This document shows, piece after piece, positions 43,935-55,404 of a DNA stretch of 64,000 nucleotides. The translations under genes and the position numbers were made by a program. The DNA is from Auritidibacter sp. Marseille-P8566 (lineage in GTDB: Bacteria > Actinomycetota > Actinomycetes > Actinomycetales > Microbacteriaceae): contig CAMDEE010000002.1 in NCBI GenBank assembly GCA_945895375.1, positions 100,265 through 164,264 on the forward strand, written 5' to 3'. How positions within the stretch are numbered: the first letter of the stretch is position 1; each line of letters begins with the position of its first letter. The notes beneath the pieces were generated by a model. That model was not told the DNA's origin, searched no databases, and was given only the letters and a program-made list of their open reading frames with translations.

Positions 43935-46900
43935 ATGAAAGCTAGTGTGTTTATTGTGTTTGTAAGCTCAGCGGTAAAGAAAATCATCAATAAGGTGCCC
44001 ACTCGATAGAACAATCCCATGTTTGGCTTTTCATAGAACCTAGGCTCGCCTTCTAATCCATGACGCCCAAAAAGTTTTAGAATGCTCAGTATCAAAGTAG
44101 GTATTGGTAGCAACACAAAACCCAGTCTGGCTAAATCTGAGGACTCTTGGAAAATTCCTGTTATGGCAATCAGTGCTAATTGACCCAGCCACAGGCTGAC
44201 ACATAGGTTCACTAGACCTTGAGGCATTAGATGAAATAGTTTTCTTGAGTTTGGGAACTTGTTTTGGAACAGTGCGAGCAAGTTAGGCAACACGAAGATA
44301 AGAGCTCCAACAAATAGATGCCAACTCACCCCGATAAGTGCAGTAGCAATGAATGCGAAAGTTGCCGCACGCAGCACCGTCGAAACTACAAGCTGAACCA
44401 TTGGCGGTTTCTCTAGGTTAAGGACTTGGACCTGCGAAATACGATTAGGGAAATAGCGTCCAGCAACTTCCTCGAGGGTAACTCGGGCAACCATTGCCAC
44501 TGCAACTGTTGCAGGTATCACCTTGGCAAGTTCTTCTACTGGAAGTGCGATACCTGCCAAGAGCGGCAACAAGGTAATTATTTGATAGGAGGCCCAGGCA
44601 GCTAACATCGGTGCAACAAAGTAGTCAAGCAATCTCTCCCACGCGTAACCAGAGCCTGGGGTGACATCTCTGCGAAGGGATCTAAAAGCACCTGAAATTA
44701 CTCGAGGAACTACACCTAACGCGATAACCCCACACAAGAATCGGATGTCTGCAGAAGTGTTTATCCCAGCAGCTACGGCAAGACCAATTGCAAGTGTTGC
44801 AGCTCCAACAAAACCCGCCAATACATCAAATGCCCCGATTACCACTATCGCTGCGATAACCAGTGTGCTTGGAAGAACGAGCAAACCATCTGCTTGACTG
44901 ACACCTACTATTCCAAAAGTAAATGCCATGAGAATTAACAGCGCTGAGAAACTTCCGAACATTGCACGAAGATAGGTTCCATCTGCAAAAATCTTTGCAC
45001 CAAGTGGAAGTACCTTTGCAAATGATTGGGAAATTTGCTTTGGTGGTTTATCGAAGGCAACTATTAGAGGTAATGACCAAAGCGCCAGGCGATCACCCCA
45101 GCGACCAGAAGAGCTAACTTCTGTCGCATCGTCAATTTTGCCTTTAGTTAGATCTCGAATGTTTTCTGATTCTGAAGCAGATTCAGGTTTCTCAGAGTTC
45201 TTTTCGGCGGTGGACGCTTTAGCTTCTGCTCTCGCACCACCGCCGGAACTTGAAGATGATGAACTAGAAGTTCCGCTTGAAGCAGCTCCACCTGCCGCAC
45301 TTGCCGCGCCTGCAGCTCCTGCAACGGCCGCCCCCGCTGCTGCAACAGCACTGACCAGAGTGATCGCTGCCACTGTCTTTTCAGCAACACCAACTGGGTC
45401 ATCTTCAACAGGGTTTATTGCCTCAAACGGCCTTGGGTCTTCGTAAGCCTCTGGTTCAGGAACGGGGGTTACTTCTGGCTCCGGTTCTGGCTCTGCAATG
45501 ACAGGTAGCTCAGCTGCAGGCACAGTAAGACTTGTTTCTGATTTGATTGACTGAAGTTTGTCTTGGTTCGAAAGTGCAAATACTTCCACTGAATACGCCG
45601 TGCCCGCAGCCAAGCCTTCAAATGTGCATGTGAAAACTGTTACTGCGACTGTGCAAGTTTTTGTTTGATCAATGGATTTCAAGTTGACGGCATAGCTGGA
45701 GATGTCACTCCCACCATCATTTTCTGGTTTACTCCAAGTAACAGTCGCCGTAGTGTCAACAAGCTCAACCCCAAGGTCAGCTGGGGAATTAGGCGCAACA
45801 GGTAATACTAAAAGTGTCTTCTGGCTAGAAGCGCTTAGGAAATTAGCTGAACTCGCGACCTCTGCTTGGACCAAACACTCGCCCGCTCTAATAGCTGTAA
45901 GAATTCCGGTGGATGGGTCGATTGAACATATTCCCTTTGAGTCGATTGCGGAATAAGTCACGTCACCTTCGCCTGAAGAGATTGAAGCCTGCGCACTATA
46001 ACTTTCACCATAAAGCCAAGGCGATCCTGGGCCAGCAACCCAATCAAGGGTCCTGGATGCCTTATTAACCTGAAGGTCTAAGTTCACCAATGCTGACTGA
46101 TAAGTAATGTCGTCATCTGGCGTGAATTCCACTTGAGCTGAATATGTTCCTGCATTGGGTTGTATGTCAGGCTGAGTGAACCTAAATGAACCTTCAACAT
46201 TTGCGGATCCCCCAATTAGTTGAGAATCAGAAACTTTTTCTCCAAACGTTATAGGAGAAAGTTGAGGAGAGGTCACCTGAGGCTTCAAAACACCAGTTCC
46301 AATACTCCGACTGATTTCTTGAGAACTCGGAGAAATCAGCCTTCCCTGATCGCTAAAGGCAATCACTGAAATCGTATATGTTCTCCCTGCACGCAGTTCG
46401 GTCAATTCACAGCTTTGCGAAGGAGCAGTTGACTCGCAGCTGTATGTTTGACCGAAATTGTCAGTGGCTAGAACCTCATATTTTGTAATTGGCGAACCGC
46501 CATCACTCTCAGGGGCATCCCAAGTCACATTTATTTCTAGACCATCAATAGTTGCAGCAAGGTTTCTTGGTGCTGAAGGTGCTATGGCTGGTAACTCCCA
46601 AGGAGTGAAGGTGTTGTTCTTTGTGTAAGCTTCCTTGGGAATCGGAAGCCATTCGTTACCTTGAATTGCTCGCAAAATGCTACAAGCCCCACCACCCCAC
46701 TCAAAGAACCAAACATCTAGCTTCTGAGGTTTATTGGCAATAAATTCTCTTTGTACAGTTGAACCACTACAGCCCTTCATTGTCCAATCATTGATTACCG
46801 TGTCGCCATCTAAGGTCATAAAGAAGCCATCATCGGCGTAGCCTTGCAAAGTTACAGTTTCTGTCTTTGGCCAGGTCAAATATCCGGAATAGTGGATCAT

Positions 46901-47656
46901 TACATTGTCAGTGTCGCAACCAGCTACCTTGCCTCCGAAGTCTCTATCAAATTCATGGTTGATTGACTCAACTGTTGTCCAGGTGTCAATGGATATAGTT
47001 GAACAGAGAACGTAATCTGGTTTGGGTTCAGGAACACTATCCAACTTGTAAACGTCAACCTTAAGTCCAGGTACTGGATCGGAAACCTCTGGGGTTGCGT
47101 TAGTTGAAAAGTTGAAATCCACTGCATAGTTAGTGCCAACTGTGCCATTCGGGAACTCAGATTGATTTGTGTACTTATAGAAACCATTGATCACTGTCAG
47201 TGGCCCAACACTTTGATTAGGAAAGGCATTTCCAGCATATCCATAGGTGGCACCGTAAACAGAAACCGTAAATGTTTGACCAGCAGCAATCTTCACTGGA
47301 TCGTCTAAGACCACACTCTGCCAACCACTGGCTGATTCATCCGTGAAGTCTTGTCTACCTAAAAGTGTTCCGTTTGCTGACCAGACTTGTGCTGAATGAG
47401 GGCTCGTATCTTCTTGGTATTTGTAGAAATATACACGCTTGACCCAGCCTTCTTCACTTGAAGTAACTCGAACTCCAAGCTCAAGTGGAGATACCGCTCC
47501 TAACGTTCTTGGCTGAAAGCCTTCCATAAGCCGAATGGTGTTAGCAGGAAGAGCAGATGCTTCGCTAATTGGAATCCAAGCTGGAAGAGACAAAAAGCCT
47601 GCAACAGCAAGAACTACGGTCGCTTTTCTAAAAAGAAGAGCAAAAGACTTGAACAT
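43931..47656 (-). CDS. Giant surface protein: DUF4082-PA14-Fn3-Ig-like-Fn3 plus polytopic membrane domain
   Basis: About 1241 residues. N-terminal signal peptide (about 1-38, cleaved near SEASA). A DUF4082-like beta domain spans about 40-190 (VYFYKYQEDTSPHSAQVWSA then SASGWQSVVLDDPVKIAAGQ). A PA14-like domain lies at about 210-345 (GYADDGFFMTLDGDTVINDW; four or more Cys). Fn3 number one is about 362-455, two MBG/Ig-like repeats about 460-635, and Fn3 number two about 640-730. An E/P-rich linker (about 735-780) precedes an Ala/Gly-rich hydrophobic stretch and a serine run. From about residue 880 to the end there are roughly ten membrane helices with no recognised family. ATG 47656 is preferred over GTG 47662 (GGTG upstream). 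The ectodomain suggests carbohydrate or surface binding; the membrane part suggests a transporter, flippase or sensor (inference). Confidence 0.75.
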   Translation of the reverse strand: MFKSFALLFRKATVVLAVAGFLSLPAWIPISEASALPANTIRLMEGFQPRTLGAVSPLELGVRVTSSEEGWVKRVYFYKYQEDTSPHSAQVWSANGTLLGRQDFTDESASGWQSVVLDDPVKIAAGQTFTVSVYGATYGYAGNAFPNQSVGPLTVINGFYKYTNQSEFPNGTVGTNYAVDFNFSTNATPEVSDPVPGLKVDVYKLDSVPEPKPDYVLCSTISIDTWTTVESINHEFDRDFGGKVAGCDTDNVMIHYSGYLTWPKTETVTLQGYADDGFFMTLDGDTVINDWTMKGCSGSTVQREFIANKPQKLDVWFFEWGGGACSILRAIQGNEWLPIPKEAYTKNNTFTPWELPAIAPSAPRNLAATIDGLEINVTWDAPESDGGSPITKYEVLATDNFGQTYSCESTAPSQSCELTELRAGRTYTISVIAFSDQGRLISPSSQEISRSIGTGVLKPQVTSPQLSPITFGEKVSDSQLIGGSANVEGSFRFTQPDIQPNAGTYSAQVEFTPDDDITYQSALVNLDLQVNKASRTLDWVAGPGSPWLYGESYSAQASISSGEGDVTYSAIDSKGICSIDPSTGILTAIRAGECLVQAEVASSANFLSASSQKTLLVLPVAPNSPADLGVELVDTTATVTWSKPENDGGSDISSYAVNLKSIDQTKTCTVAVTVFTCTFEGLAAGTAYSVEVFALSNQDKLQSIKSETSLTVPAAELPVIAEPEPEPEVTPVPEPEAYEDPRPFEAINPVEDDPVGVAEKTVAAITLVSAVAAAGAAVAGAAGAASAAGGAASSGTSSSSSSSSGGGARAEAKASTAEKNSEKPESASESENIRDLTKGKIDDATEVSSSGRWGDRLALWSLPLIVAFDKPPKQISQSFAKVLPLGAKIFADGTYLRAMFGSFSALLILMAFTFGIVGVSQADGLLVLPSTLVIAAIVVIGAFDVLAGFVGAATLAIGLAVAAGINTSADIRFLCGVIALGVVPRVISGAFRSLRRDVTPGSGYAWERLLDYFVAPMLAAWASYQIITLLPLLAGIALPVEELAKVIPATVAVAMVARVTLEEVAGRYFPNRISQVQVLNLEKPPMVQLVVSTVLRAATFAFIATALIGVSWHLFVGALIFVLPNLLALFQNKFPNSRKLFHLMPQGLVNLCVSLWLGQLALIAITGIFQESSDLARLGFVLLPIPTLILSILKLFGRHGLEGEPRFYEKPNMGLFYRVGTLLMIFFTAELTNTINTLAFI

Positions 47657-47756
47657 GATCACACCAATTCATTCAGGAAACTTCATAAAACGCACATTTT
47701 CAAAAAGTCTTTCGCCCTATTGTAGTGATGCGAAGTTACAAAATTGGCACTTAAAT

Positions 47757-47791
47757 GGTGAATTCCCGAGTAACTTACTCGGGAATTCACC
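47757..47791. terminator. 35-base near-perfect palindrome downstream of ilvC
   Basis: 17-base arms (GGTGAATTCCCGAGTAA and its exact complement) around a single C. In RNA it would fold with a realistic loop of 5-7 bases. It lies 13 bases past the ilvC stop and 100 bases upstream of the giant gene. No long U-run follows on either strand, so it may stabilise mRNA or terminate weakly. Confidence 0.6.
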
Positions 47792-47804
47792 TTGCTAATC
47801 ATTT

Positions 47805-48848
<1,044 letters not shown>

Positions 48849-48860
48849 TTATTTATGAAA

Positions 48861-49367
48861 TTACTTAAGAACCTTCTCAGTAATTGACTTTGAACCACGT
48901 CCAATAGCCAACACACCTGACTGCACCAATTCCTTGATGCCGAAAGGTTCGAGAACTTTTAAGAATGCTTGAAGTTTTGCAGTTTCGCCAGTTACTTCAA
49001 TGATTAAAGAATCGCTCACAACATCGATGACGCGAGCACGGAATAAGGTTACTGCCTCCAGCACCTGAGACCGGGTAGCTGCATCGGTCTTGACCTTAAT
49101 CAACATGTGATCGCGCTGAACTGTTGTTTCTGGCTCTAGTTCAACAACCTTGATTACGTTGATTAGCTTGTTAAGCTGCTTAGTAACCTGCTCCAAAGGA
49201 AGTCCTTCAACGCTCACCACAACAGTGATGCGAGATAGTCCTTCGACTTCAGTGGTACCTACAGCCAAAGACTCAATGTTGAAGCCACGACGAGCAAACA
49301 ATCCCGCTACGCGGGTTAGTAGACCTGGACGGTCCTCTACTAGAAGAGAAAGTACGTGGTGAGTCAT
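48861..49367 (-). CDS. ilvN: Acetolactate synthase small (regulatory) subunit
   Basis: A 168-residue ACT-domain subunit conferring valine feedback on IlvB. HVLSLLVEDRPGLLTRVAGL (ACT start) is followed by RRGFNIESLAVGTTE, and the C-terminal half is the second conserved domain. Its ATG follows the ilvB stop with no gap (TAAATG). Full length. Confidence 0.96.
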   Translation of the reverse strand: MTHHVLSLLVEDRPGLLTRVAGLFARRGFNIESLAVGTTEVEGLSRITVVVSVEGLPLEQVTKQLNKLINVIKVVELEPETTVQRDHMLIKVKTDAATRSQVLEAVTLFRARVIDVVSDSLIIEVTGETAKLQAFLKVLEPFGIKELVQSGVLAIGRGSKSITEKVLK

Positions 49368-51128
49368 TTACTCCTCCTCCCCTTCATCCCAAACGGGTCT
49401 GGTATCTCTAGCGAACTGAACAGCATCGTTAGATAGGCCTGCTGGAACCATTGGCCATACCATTGCATCTCTACCAACAATGAAGTCGATAACTACTGGT
49501 CGATCATTGGTTGCAATGGCTAGCTTGATTGCTGCATCAACATCTTCTTCTTTTTCAACTCTGATACCTAGGCAGCCATAGGCTTCAGCTAACTTCACAA
49601 AGTCAGGAACCATTATGGTGTCTGTTCCAGTATTTAGATCTGTATTTGAATATCTTGAGTTATAGAACAGTGTTTGCCACTGTCTAACCATTCCCAAAGA
49701 AGAGTTGTTGATAATGGCAACCTTGATCGGAATGTTGTTAATGGTGCAGGTAGCAAGTTCTTGGTTAGTCATCTGGAAACAACCATCGCCATCAATAGCC
49801 CAAACCAAACGCTCAGGTTCAGCAACCTTTGCTCCCATAGCAGCAGGAACTGCATACCCCATGGTTCCAGCTCCACCTGAGTTCAACCAAGAGTTAGGAC
49901 GCTCATACTTAATGAACTGTGCCGACCACATCTGGTGTTGACCAACACCTGCAGCAAACACTGCTTCTGGTCCTGAGATTTCACCAATGCGACTGATTAC
50001 GTATTGTGGTGACATCTTGCCATCATCAGGCTGGGTATAGCCGAGTGGGTAGCGAGTACGAAGATCATTTAGGAAAGTCCACCACTCTGAGATATCTGGC
50101 TTAGTTCCCTTTAGTTCTGAAATAAGTTCTGCGTTTAGTTCAGTAAGAACTTCTTTAACATCGCCAACAATAGGAACATCAGCAAAACGAATCTTGCCAA
50201 TTTCAGCTGGGTCAATGTCAACGTGAATAACTTTGGCTCCAACAGCAAAAGTTTTAACCTGGCCGGTAACACGGTCATCAAAACGAGCACCTAGTGTAAT
50301 CAGCAGATCGCTTCGCTGCAGTGCAGTAACAGCAGGAACAGTTCCGTGCATGCCAGGCATACCTAGGTTCTGTTCATTTGAATCAGGGAAAGCACCACGA
50401 GCCATAAGAGTTGTAACTACCGGTGCACCAATAATCTTGGATAGCTCAAGTAGTTCTTTAGAAGCACCCGCTCTAACAATTCCGCCACCAACATACAAAA
50501 CAGGACGCTTAGCTTCTTTGATTAGTTGAGCTGCTGCTTGAACTTGTTTACCGTGTGGCTTAGTAACTGGCTTGTAACCAGGAAGATCAACCTTTGGTGG
50601 CCAAATGAATTCCATTTTGCCAACTTGAGCATCTTTAGCAATATCAACTAGCACTGGCCCTGGTCGTCCTGTTGTTGCAATCAAAACTGCAGCAGCTAGA
50701 ACACCTGGAATATCTTCTGCCTTGGTGACAAGGAAAGAGTGCTTAGTAATAGGCATGGTGATACCGACAATATCTGCCTCTTGGAAAGCATCGGTACCGA
50801 TGGCGGTTGAGTTAACCTGACCAGTAATAGCAAGTAGTGGAACTGAGTCCATGTGTGCATCAGCAATAGCGGTAACTAGGTTGGTAGCTCCTGGACCACT
50901 GGTTGCAATACAGACACCAAGTTTTCCTGAGGAAGAAGCATATCCTTCAGCTGCGTGACCTGCACCTTGCTCGTGACGAACCAGAATGTGTCTAATCTTT
51001 GTTGAATCCATTAGTGGATCGTAGGTAGGCAGGATTGCTCCACCGGGTAAACCGAAGATATCGGTTACACCAAGCAGCTCAAGGCTTCTAACGATTGCCT
51101 GAGCACCTGTTAACGTTTCGTGCGCCAT
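49368..51128 (-). CDS. ilvB: Acetolactate synthase large subunit
   Basis: A 586-residue ThDP enzyme condensing pyruvate (or with 2-oxobutyrate). Begins with [20 protein letters not shown]; the catalytic Glu is in [17 protein letters not shown]; central FAD-binding domain with [14 protein letters not shown]; ThDP-binding region [18 protein letters not shown] (GDG...N) in the C-terminal domain. It lies 37 bases downstream of ilvD and heads ilvBNC. No clear leader-peptide attenuator was seen in the short ilvD-ilvB gap. Confidence 0.97.
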   Translation of the reverse strand: MAHETLTGAQAIVRSLELLGVTDIFGLPGGAILPTYDPLMDSTKIRHILVRHEQGAGHAAEGYASSSGKLGVCIATSGPGATNLVTAIADAHMDSVPLLAITGQVNSTAIGTDAFQEADIVGITMPITKHSFLVTKAEDIPGVLAAAVLIATTGRPGPVLVDIAKDAQVGKMEFIWPPKVDLPGYKPVTKPHGKQVQAAAQLIKEAKRPVLYVGGGIVRAGASKELLELSKIIGAPVVTTLMARGAFPDSNEQNLGMPGMHGTVPAVTALQRSDLLITLGARFDDRVTGQVKTFAVGAKVIHVDIDPAEIGKIRFADVPIVGDVKEVLTELNAELISELKGTKPDISEWWTFLNDLRTRYPLGYTQPDDGKMSPQYVISRIGEISGPEAVFAAGVGQHQMWSAQFIKYERPNSWLNSGGAGTMGYAVPAAMGAKVAEPERLVWAIDGDGCFQMTNQELATCTINNIPIKVAIINNSSLGMVRQWQTLFYNSRYSNTDLNTGTDTIMVPDFVKLAEAYGCLGIRVEKEEDVDAAIKLAIATNDRPVVIDFIVGRDAMVWPMVPAGLSNDAVQFARDTRPVWDEGEEE

Positions 51129-51165
51129 AATTCATCCTTGTTTCATAAAACCTTTGATGCCCGAA

Positions 51166-52857
51166 CTAACTGCAGTATGCGCCTTCAGATGCTGAGTGCA
51201 CTAACTTTAGATATTTAGCAAGGACGCCGCGAGTATATTTGGGTGCCAAAGGTACCCATTGAGTTTTCCGGGCTGCCAACTCTTCCGGCTCAACTAGTAG
51301 TTCGAGCGTTCGAGCTGCGATGTTAACTCTTATCAAGTCTGAATCGCGCACTAGAGCAATTGGACCGCCATCGGTCGCCTCTGGTGCAATGTGTCCGATA
51401 CACAAGCCGGTTGTGCCGCCTGAGAATCGTCCGTCAGTCAAGAGTAATACATCTTTACCTAATCCGGCACCCTTGATAGCAGCAGTAATGGCAAGCATCT
51501 CACGCATACCAGGGCCACCCTTAGGGCCTTCATAGCGGATAACCACTACATCACCCTTAGAGATCTTGCCTTCAGATAGCGCCTGCATGGCAGCGACTTC
51601 CCTATCAAATACACGGGCTGGGCCTGTGAATTCAGTCAAGGCGAAACCAGCGGTCTTCACAACTGCACCATCTGGAGCAAGTGAGCCCTTGAGAATCTCA
51701 ATTCCACCGGTCTTGTTAATTGGGTTAGACATAGCTCTGATGATCTTGCCATCAGGATCTGGTGGGTTAATTCCTTCTAGGTTTTCAGCAACTGTCTTAC
51801 CTGTTACGGTCATGCAATCACCATGGATTAGACCTGCATCTAAAAGTGCCTTCATCAGAACAGGAACTCCACCAACACGGTCTACATCGCTCATTACATA
51901 CTGGCCAAAAGGCTTTAGGTCTCCTAGGTGTGGGACCTTGTCCGCAATTCGGTTGAAGTCGTCAAGAGTTAGGTCTACTTCTGCTTCACGAGCAATAGCT
52001 AGGAAGTGAAGCACTGCGTTAGTTGAACCACCGAACGCCATGGTCACAGCAATTGCATTTTCTAGAGACTTCTTGGTAATGATGTCTCGTGCAGTGATGC
52101 CCTGAGCAATAAGGTTTACAACAGCTTCACCTGAACGATGAGCCCAAGCGTCTCTTCTTCTATCTGCAGAAGGAGGAGAAGCAGAGCCTGGCAGGCTCAT
52201 ACCCATAGCTTCAGCAGCCGATGCCATTGTGTTAGCGGTATACATTCCACCACAGGCACCTTCACCAGGACAGATAGCTCTTTCAATACGACCTAAGTCT
52301 TCTTCGCTCATGGTTCCAGCCTTGCAAGCACCAACCGCTTCGAAAGCGTCAATGATTGTCACTTGCTTTTCTGTGCCATCGGTTAGCTTGACCCAGCCTG
52401 GAGCAATGGTTCCGGCGTATAAAAATACAGAAGCTAAATCCAAACGAGCTGCAGCCATCAACATGCCAGGAAGTGACTTGTCACAACCCGCCAACAATAC
52501 TGATCCGTCTAATCCTTCGGCCTGCATAACAGTTTCAACTGAGTCAGCGATGATTTCTCGAGAAACTAGGGAGAAGTGCATGCCATCGTGACCCATAGAA
52601 ATACCATCAGAGACAGAAATAGTGCCAAATTCAAGGGGATATCCTTGAGCCGCGTGAACACCCATCTTGGCTGCATCAGCCAGACGATCAAGAGAGAGGT
52701 TGCAAGGAGTTACTTCATTCCATGAGGAAGCGACACCGATTTGAGGCTTTTCCCAGTCATCATCGCCCATGCCAACGGCTCTGAGCATTCCTCGGGCAGC
52801 TGCACGTTCAATACCTTCGGTAACAACGCGGCTTTTTGGCTTCATATCTCTAGTCAT
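51166..52857 (-). CDS. ilvD: Dihydroxy-acid dehydratase
   Basis: A 563-residue Fe-S dehydratase of valine/isoleucine synthesis. Cluster and active-site signatures: [38 protein letters not shown], and [22 protein letters not shown]. Standard length. ATG 52857 with TAAACT six bases upstream. It is divergent from crtB and leads the ilvD-ilvB-ilvN-ilvC series. Confidence 0.96.
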   Translation of the reverse strand: MTRDMKPKSRVVTEGIERAAARGMLRAVGMGDDDWEKPQIGVASSWNEVTPCNLSLDRLADAAKMGVHAAQGYPLEFGTISVSDGISMGHDGMHFSLVSREIIADSVETVMQAEGLDGSVLLAGCDKSLPGMLMAAARLDLASVFLYAGTIAPGWVKLTDGTEKQVTIIDAFEAVGACKAGTMSEEDLGRIERAICPGEGACGGMYTANTMASAAEAMGMSLPGSASPPSADRRRDAWAHRSGEAVVNLIAQGITARDIITKKSLENAIAVTMAFGGSTNAVLHFLAIAREAEVDLTLDDFNRIADKVPHLGDLKPFGQYVMSDVDRVGGVPVLMKALLDAGLIHGDCMTVTGKTVAENLEGINPPDPDGKIIRAMSNPINKTGGIEILKGSLAPDGAVVKTAGFALTEFTGPARVFDREVAAMQALSEGKISKGDVVVIRYEGPKGGPGMREMLAITAAIKGAGLGKDVLLLTDGRFSGGTTGLCIGHIAPEATDGGPIALVRDSDLIRVNIAARTLELLVEPEELAARKTQWVPLAPKYTRGVLAKYLKLVHSASEGAYCS

Positions 52858-52863
52858 TTACTA

Positions 52864-52869
52864 AGTTTA
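52864..52869 (-). promoter_or_regulatory. -10 box (TAAACT) of ilvD, leaderless type
   Basis: On the minus strand TAAACT is followed by 6 bases and ATG at 52857. Confidence 0.5.
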
Positions 52870-52912
52870 GGCGAATTTGCATACATATAAGAAGTGAGCC
52901 TTTTGAGTGGTT

Positions 52913-52918
52913 TAGCCT
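52913..52918 (+). promoter_or_regulatory. -10 box (TAGCCT) of the carotenoid operon, leaderless type
   Basis: TAGCCT, 6 bases, GTG at 52925. It is the only promoter-like site seen before the five-gene crt operon. Confidence 0.5.
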
Positions 52919-52924
52919 AGAGAT

Positions 52925-53821
52925 GTGCCAACACCTCAAGAAACCTTAGATAAGCAGAGCCTTGCTCGCTATACCCAGGCTGCCATTGTCTCCAGCCGTG
53001 AGGTCATTCGCTCATACTCAACCTCTTTTGGTCTCGCTACCAATCTGTTAGCTAAACCAATCCGCACTCACGTGCAGAACATTTACGCTCTAGTTCGCGT
53101 AGCGGACGAAATTGTTGATGGCGCTGCTGCTGGAGCACTAGGTCCAAACAGCCGTATTGAAGCCGGATCTCAGCTAAACAACCTTGAGCAAGAAACCTAT
53201 AAAGCCATGAACCTCGGTTTCAGCACCAACCTTGTTGTCCACGCCTTTGCAACCACAGCCATTCAAACTGGAATTACAAGAAAAATAGTTGAACCTTTCT
53301 TCTATTCAATGCGTTTGGACCTGCAGAAGACCAAGTATGACCAAAAGGCATTCGACACTTATGTTTATGGTTCAGCCGAAGTTATTGGACTTATGTGTTT
53401 GCAGGCTTTTATCCAAGAGAAGAACTTTGCCCCTTCAGAACAAGAAACACTTAGAAAAGGTGCTCAAGCTCTAGGAGCAGCTTTCCAGAAGGTCAACTTC
53501 CTTAGAGATCTAGCTGCTGACTTTGAACAACTAGGTAGAAGCTACTTCCCTGATGTGAATGTCAAAACCTTCAATGAGGAAACTAAGAAGAGACTGGTAT
53601 CGGATATCAACAATGACTTGGCTCACTCAGCAAGAACCATTCCGCTACTTCCTAAATCTTCCAGAAGAGCAGTAGTTGCAGCCCAGTTCTTATTCACTGC
53701 TCTAAACAAAAAGATTGAAAAGACTCCAGCTGAACAACTTATTCGTGCTCGCATTAGAGTCAACGACCTTCACAAACTATTCATACTTTTCAAAGCAATG
53801 ATCGGAGTAACACCTAAATGA
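52925..53821 (+). CDS. crtB: Phytoene synthase
   Basis: A 298-residue squalene/phytoene synthase joining two geranylgeranyl diphosphates to phytoene. First Asp-rich motif DEIVD (61-65) and second in NFLRDLAADFEQLGRSYFP (D195 and D199), with FGLATNLLA and YVYGSAEVIGLMCLQAF typical of CrtB. GTG start. Its stop overlaps the crtI start in ATGA. First gene of crtB-crtI-crtYe-crtYf-crtEb; the GGPP synthase gene crtE is not in the window. Confidence 0.95.
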   Translation: MPTPQETLDKQSLARYTQAAIVSSREVIRSYSTSFGLATNLLAKPIRTHVQNIYALVRVADEIVDGAAAGALGPNSRIEAGSQLNNLEQETYKAMNLGFSTNLVVHAFATTAIQTGITRKIVEPFFYSMRLDLQKTKYDQKAFDTYVYGSAEVIGLMCLQAFIQEKNFAPSEQETLRKGAQALGAAFQKVNFLRDLAADFEQLGRSYFPDVNVKTFNEETKKRLVSDINNDLAHSARTIPLLPKSSRRAVVAAQFLFTALNKKIEKTPAEQLIRARIRVNDLHKLFILFKAMIGVTPK

Positions 53822-55404
53822 CCCAAAAAACCGCAATTATCGTCGGTGGAGGTATCGCAGGACTAGCAACAGCTTCACTCTTGGCCAAAGCAGGAATGAA
53901 AGTTCAACTGTTTGAAGCCAGAGAAAAAGTTGGTGGCCGTGCATACATTTGGGAAAAAGATGGTTTCACCTTCGACATGGGTCCATCTTGGTATCTGATG
54001 CCAGACGCTTTCGATCAGTTCTTCAAACTGATGGGCACAACAGCAACTCAGGAACTAGACCTAGTTCGCCTAGACCCTGCATACAAGACATACTTCGAAG
54101 GTCAAAAAGAACCAATGGTCATGCACGAAAGCTTGGCTAAGAACCTTGCTGAGTTTGAAGCAGTTGAACCAGGTTCAGCCAAAATGGTTCAGAAGTATCT
54201 AGACAGTGCTGAAGAAACATACAACCTTGCCAACAAGCACTTCCTATATACAAACTTCCAGAACGCTAAGTCATTCATTCACCCAGATGTTGTGAAGAAG
54301 GCTGGAACATTTGTAAAGCACCTGCTTACCTCGCTATACAACTTCTCTGCCAAGCACGTGAAGGACGAGAGATTACGTAAGGTTTTAAACTTTCCTGCAG
54401 TTTTCCTAGGAGCGTCTCCTTACCAAACCCCAAGCATGTATCACCTGATGACTCACATCGACATGAACGTTGGAGTCTTCTACCCGCAGGGTGGCCTATA
54501 CAAAATCATTGAGGCAATCGAAGCTATCGCTAAGAAGCACGGAGTTCAGATCCACACCAACTCTCCTGTTTCTAAGATTGAAGTCAACGCTGACGGTCAC
54601 GTTAAGGGTGTCCGTGTTGGCGAGGCTCTGTATGAAGCAGATGTAGTTGTTGCTAACGCTGATCTGCACTTCGTTGAAACTAAGTTACTTGAGCCTAAAT
54701 ACCAGACTCTTCCGCAGAAGTATTGGGATAAGAAGGTACCTGGCCCATCAGCTCTTCTTATGTATTTAGGAGTTAAGGGACGAGTAGATAACCTCGACCA
54801 CCACACTCTTCTATATACAGATGACTGGAGCACAAACTTTGCTCAAGTATTCAAGAGGGCTGATGGTAAGAGCAAGGTTGCTAACCCAGCTAGCTTGTAT
54901 ATCTGTGCACCGAGTAAGACTGACTCATCGGTAGCTCCAGAAGGTTACGAGAACCTATTCGTTCTAGTCCCTGCAGCAGCAGACCCTTCTATTGGTAGAG
55001 GTGGAATTGATAGAGCAGGAGATCCTGCTTTTGAGGCAGAAGCAGATCGAGTAATTGAACAGATTGCTAAGTGGTGTGACATTCCTGATCTAGCAGAACG
55101 CATTGTGGTTAGAAGAACCATGGGTCCAGCTAACTTCGTTGAAGAACTAAACGCATGGTCAGGTACTGCTCTAGGTATGGCTCACACCCTTAGACAGAGT
55201 GCATTCTTTAGACCAAAGAACCAGAGCAAGAAAGTCAAGGGTCTTTACTACGCAGGTCACCACTCAATCCCAGGTATTGGTTTGCCTATGTGTCTAATCG
55301 GTGCAGAGCTTGTATACAAGCTAATGATCGATGACAAATCCAGCGGTCCTACTGAAAAAGAAATTGCTCCTATCGGAGAAGGTGGCTGGAAGGGCCTGAA
55401 CTAG
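53818..55404 (+). CDS. crtI: Phytoene desaturase
   Basis: A 528-residue FAD-dependent desaturase taking phytoene to lycopene. N-terminal dinucleotide motif AIIVGGGIAGLATASLLAKA with VGGRAYIWEKDGFTFDMGPS; the substrate-domain segment FYPQGGLYKIIEAIEAIAKK; and a C-terminal GLYYAGHHSIPGIGLPMCLIGAE, all typical of CrtI. Overlaps crtB by four bases and crtYe by one. Confidence 0.95.
   Translation: MTQKTAIIVGGGIAGLATASLLAKAGMKVQLFEAREKVGGRAYIWEKDGFTFDMGPSWYLMPDAFDQFFKLMGTTATQELDLVRLDPAYKTYFEGQKEPMVMHESLAKNLAEFEAVEPGSAKMVQKYLDSAEETYNLANKHFLYTNFQNAKSFIHPDVVKKAGTFVKHLLTSLYNFSAKHVKDERLRKVLNFPAVFLGASPYQTPSMYHLMTHIDMNVGVFYPQGGLYKIIEAIEAIAKKHGVQIHTNSPVSKIEVNADGHVKGVRVGEALYEADVVVANADLHFVETKLLEPKYQTLPQKYWDKKVPGPSALLMYLGVKGRVDNLDHHTLLYTDDWSTNFAQVFKRADGKSKVANPASLYICAPSKTDSSVAPEGYENLFVLVPAAADPSIGRGGIDRAGDPAFEAEADRVIEQIAKWCDIPDLAERIVVRRTMGPANFVEELNAWSGTALGMAHTLRQSAFFRPKNQSKKVKGLYYAGHHSIPGIGLPMCLIGAELVYKLMIDDKSSGPTEKEIAPIGEGGWKGLN

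Noticed and set aside
45138..45446. Plus-strand frame of about 100 residues inside the giant gene
   Set aside because: Shadow of the Ala/Ser/Gly-rich low-complexity part of the giant protein; no ribosome site or family match.
51129..51165. Attenuator leader before ilvB
   Set aside because: The gap is only 37 bases, with no leader peptide rich in branched-chain codons and no terminator hairpin.
52229..52591. Plus-strand frame of 120 residues inside ilvD
   Set aside because: Antisense shadow of a highly conserved enzyme with no independent coding support.
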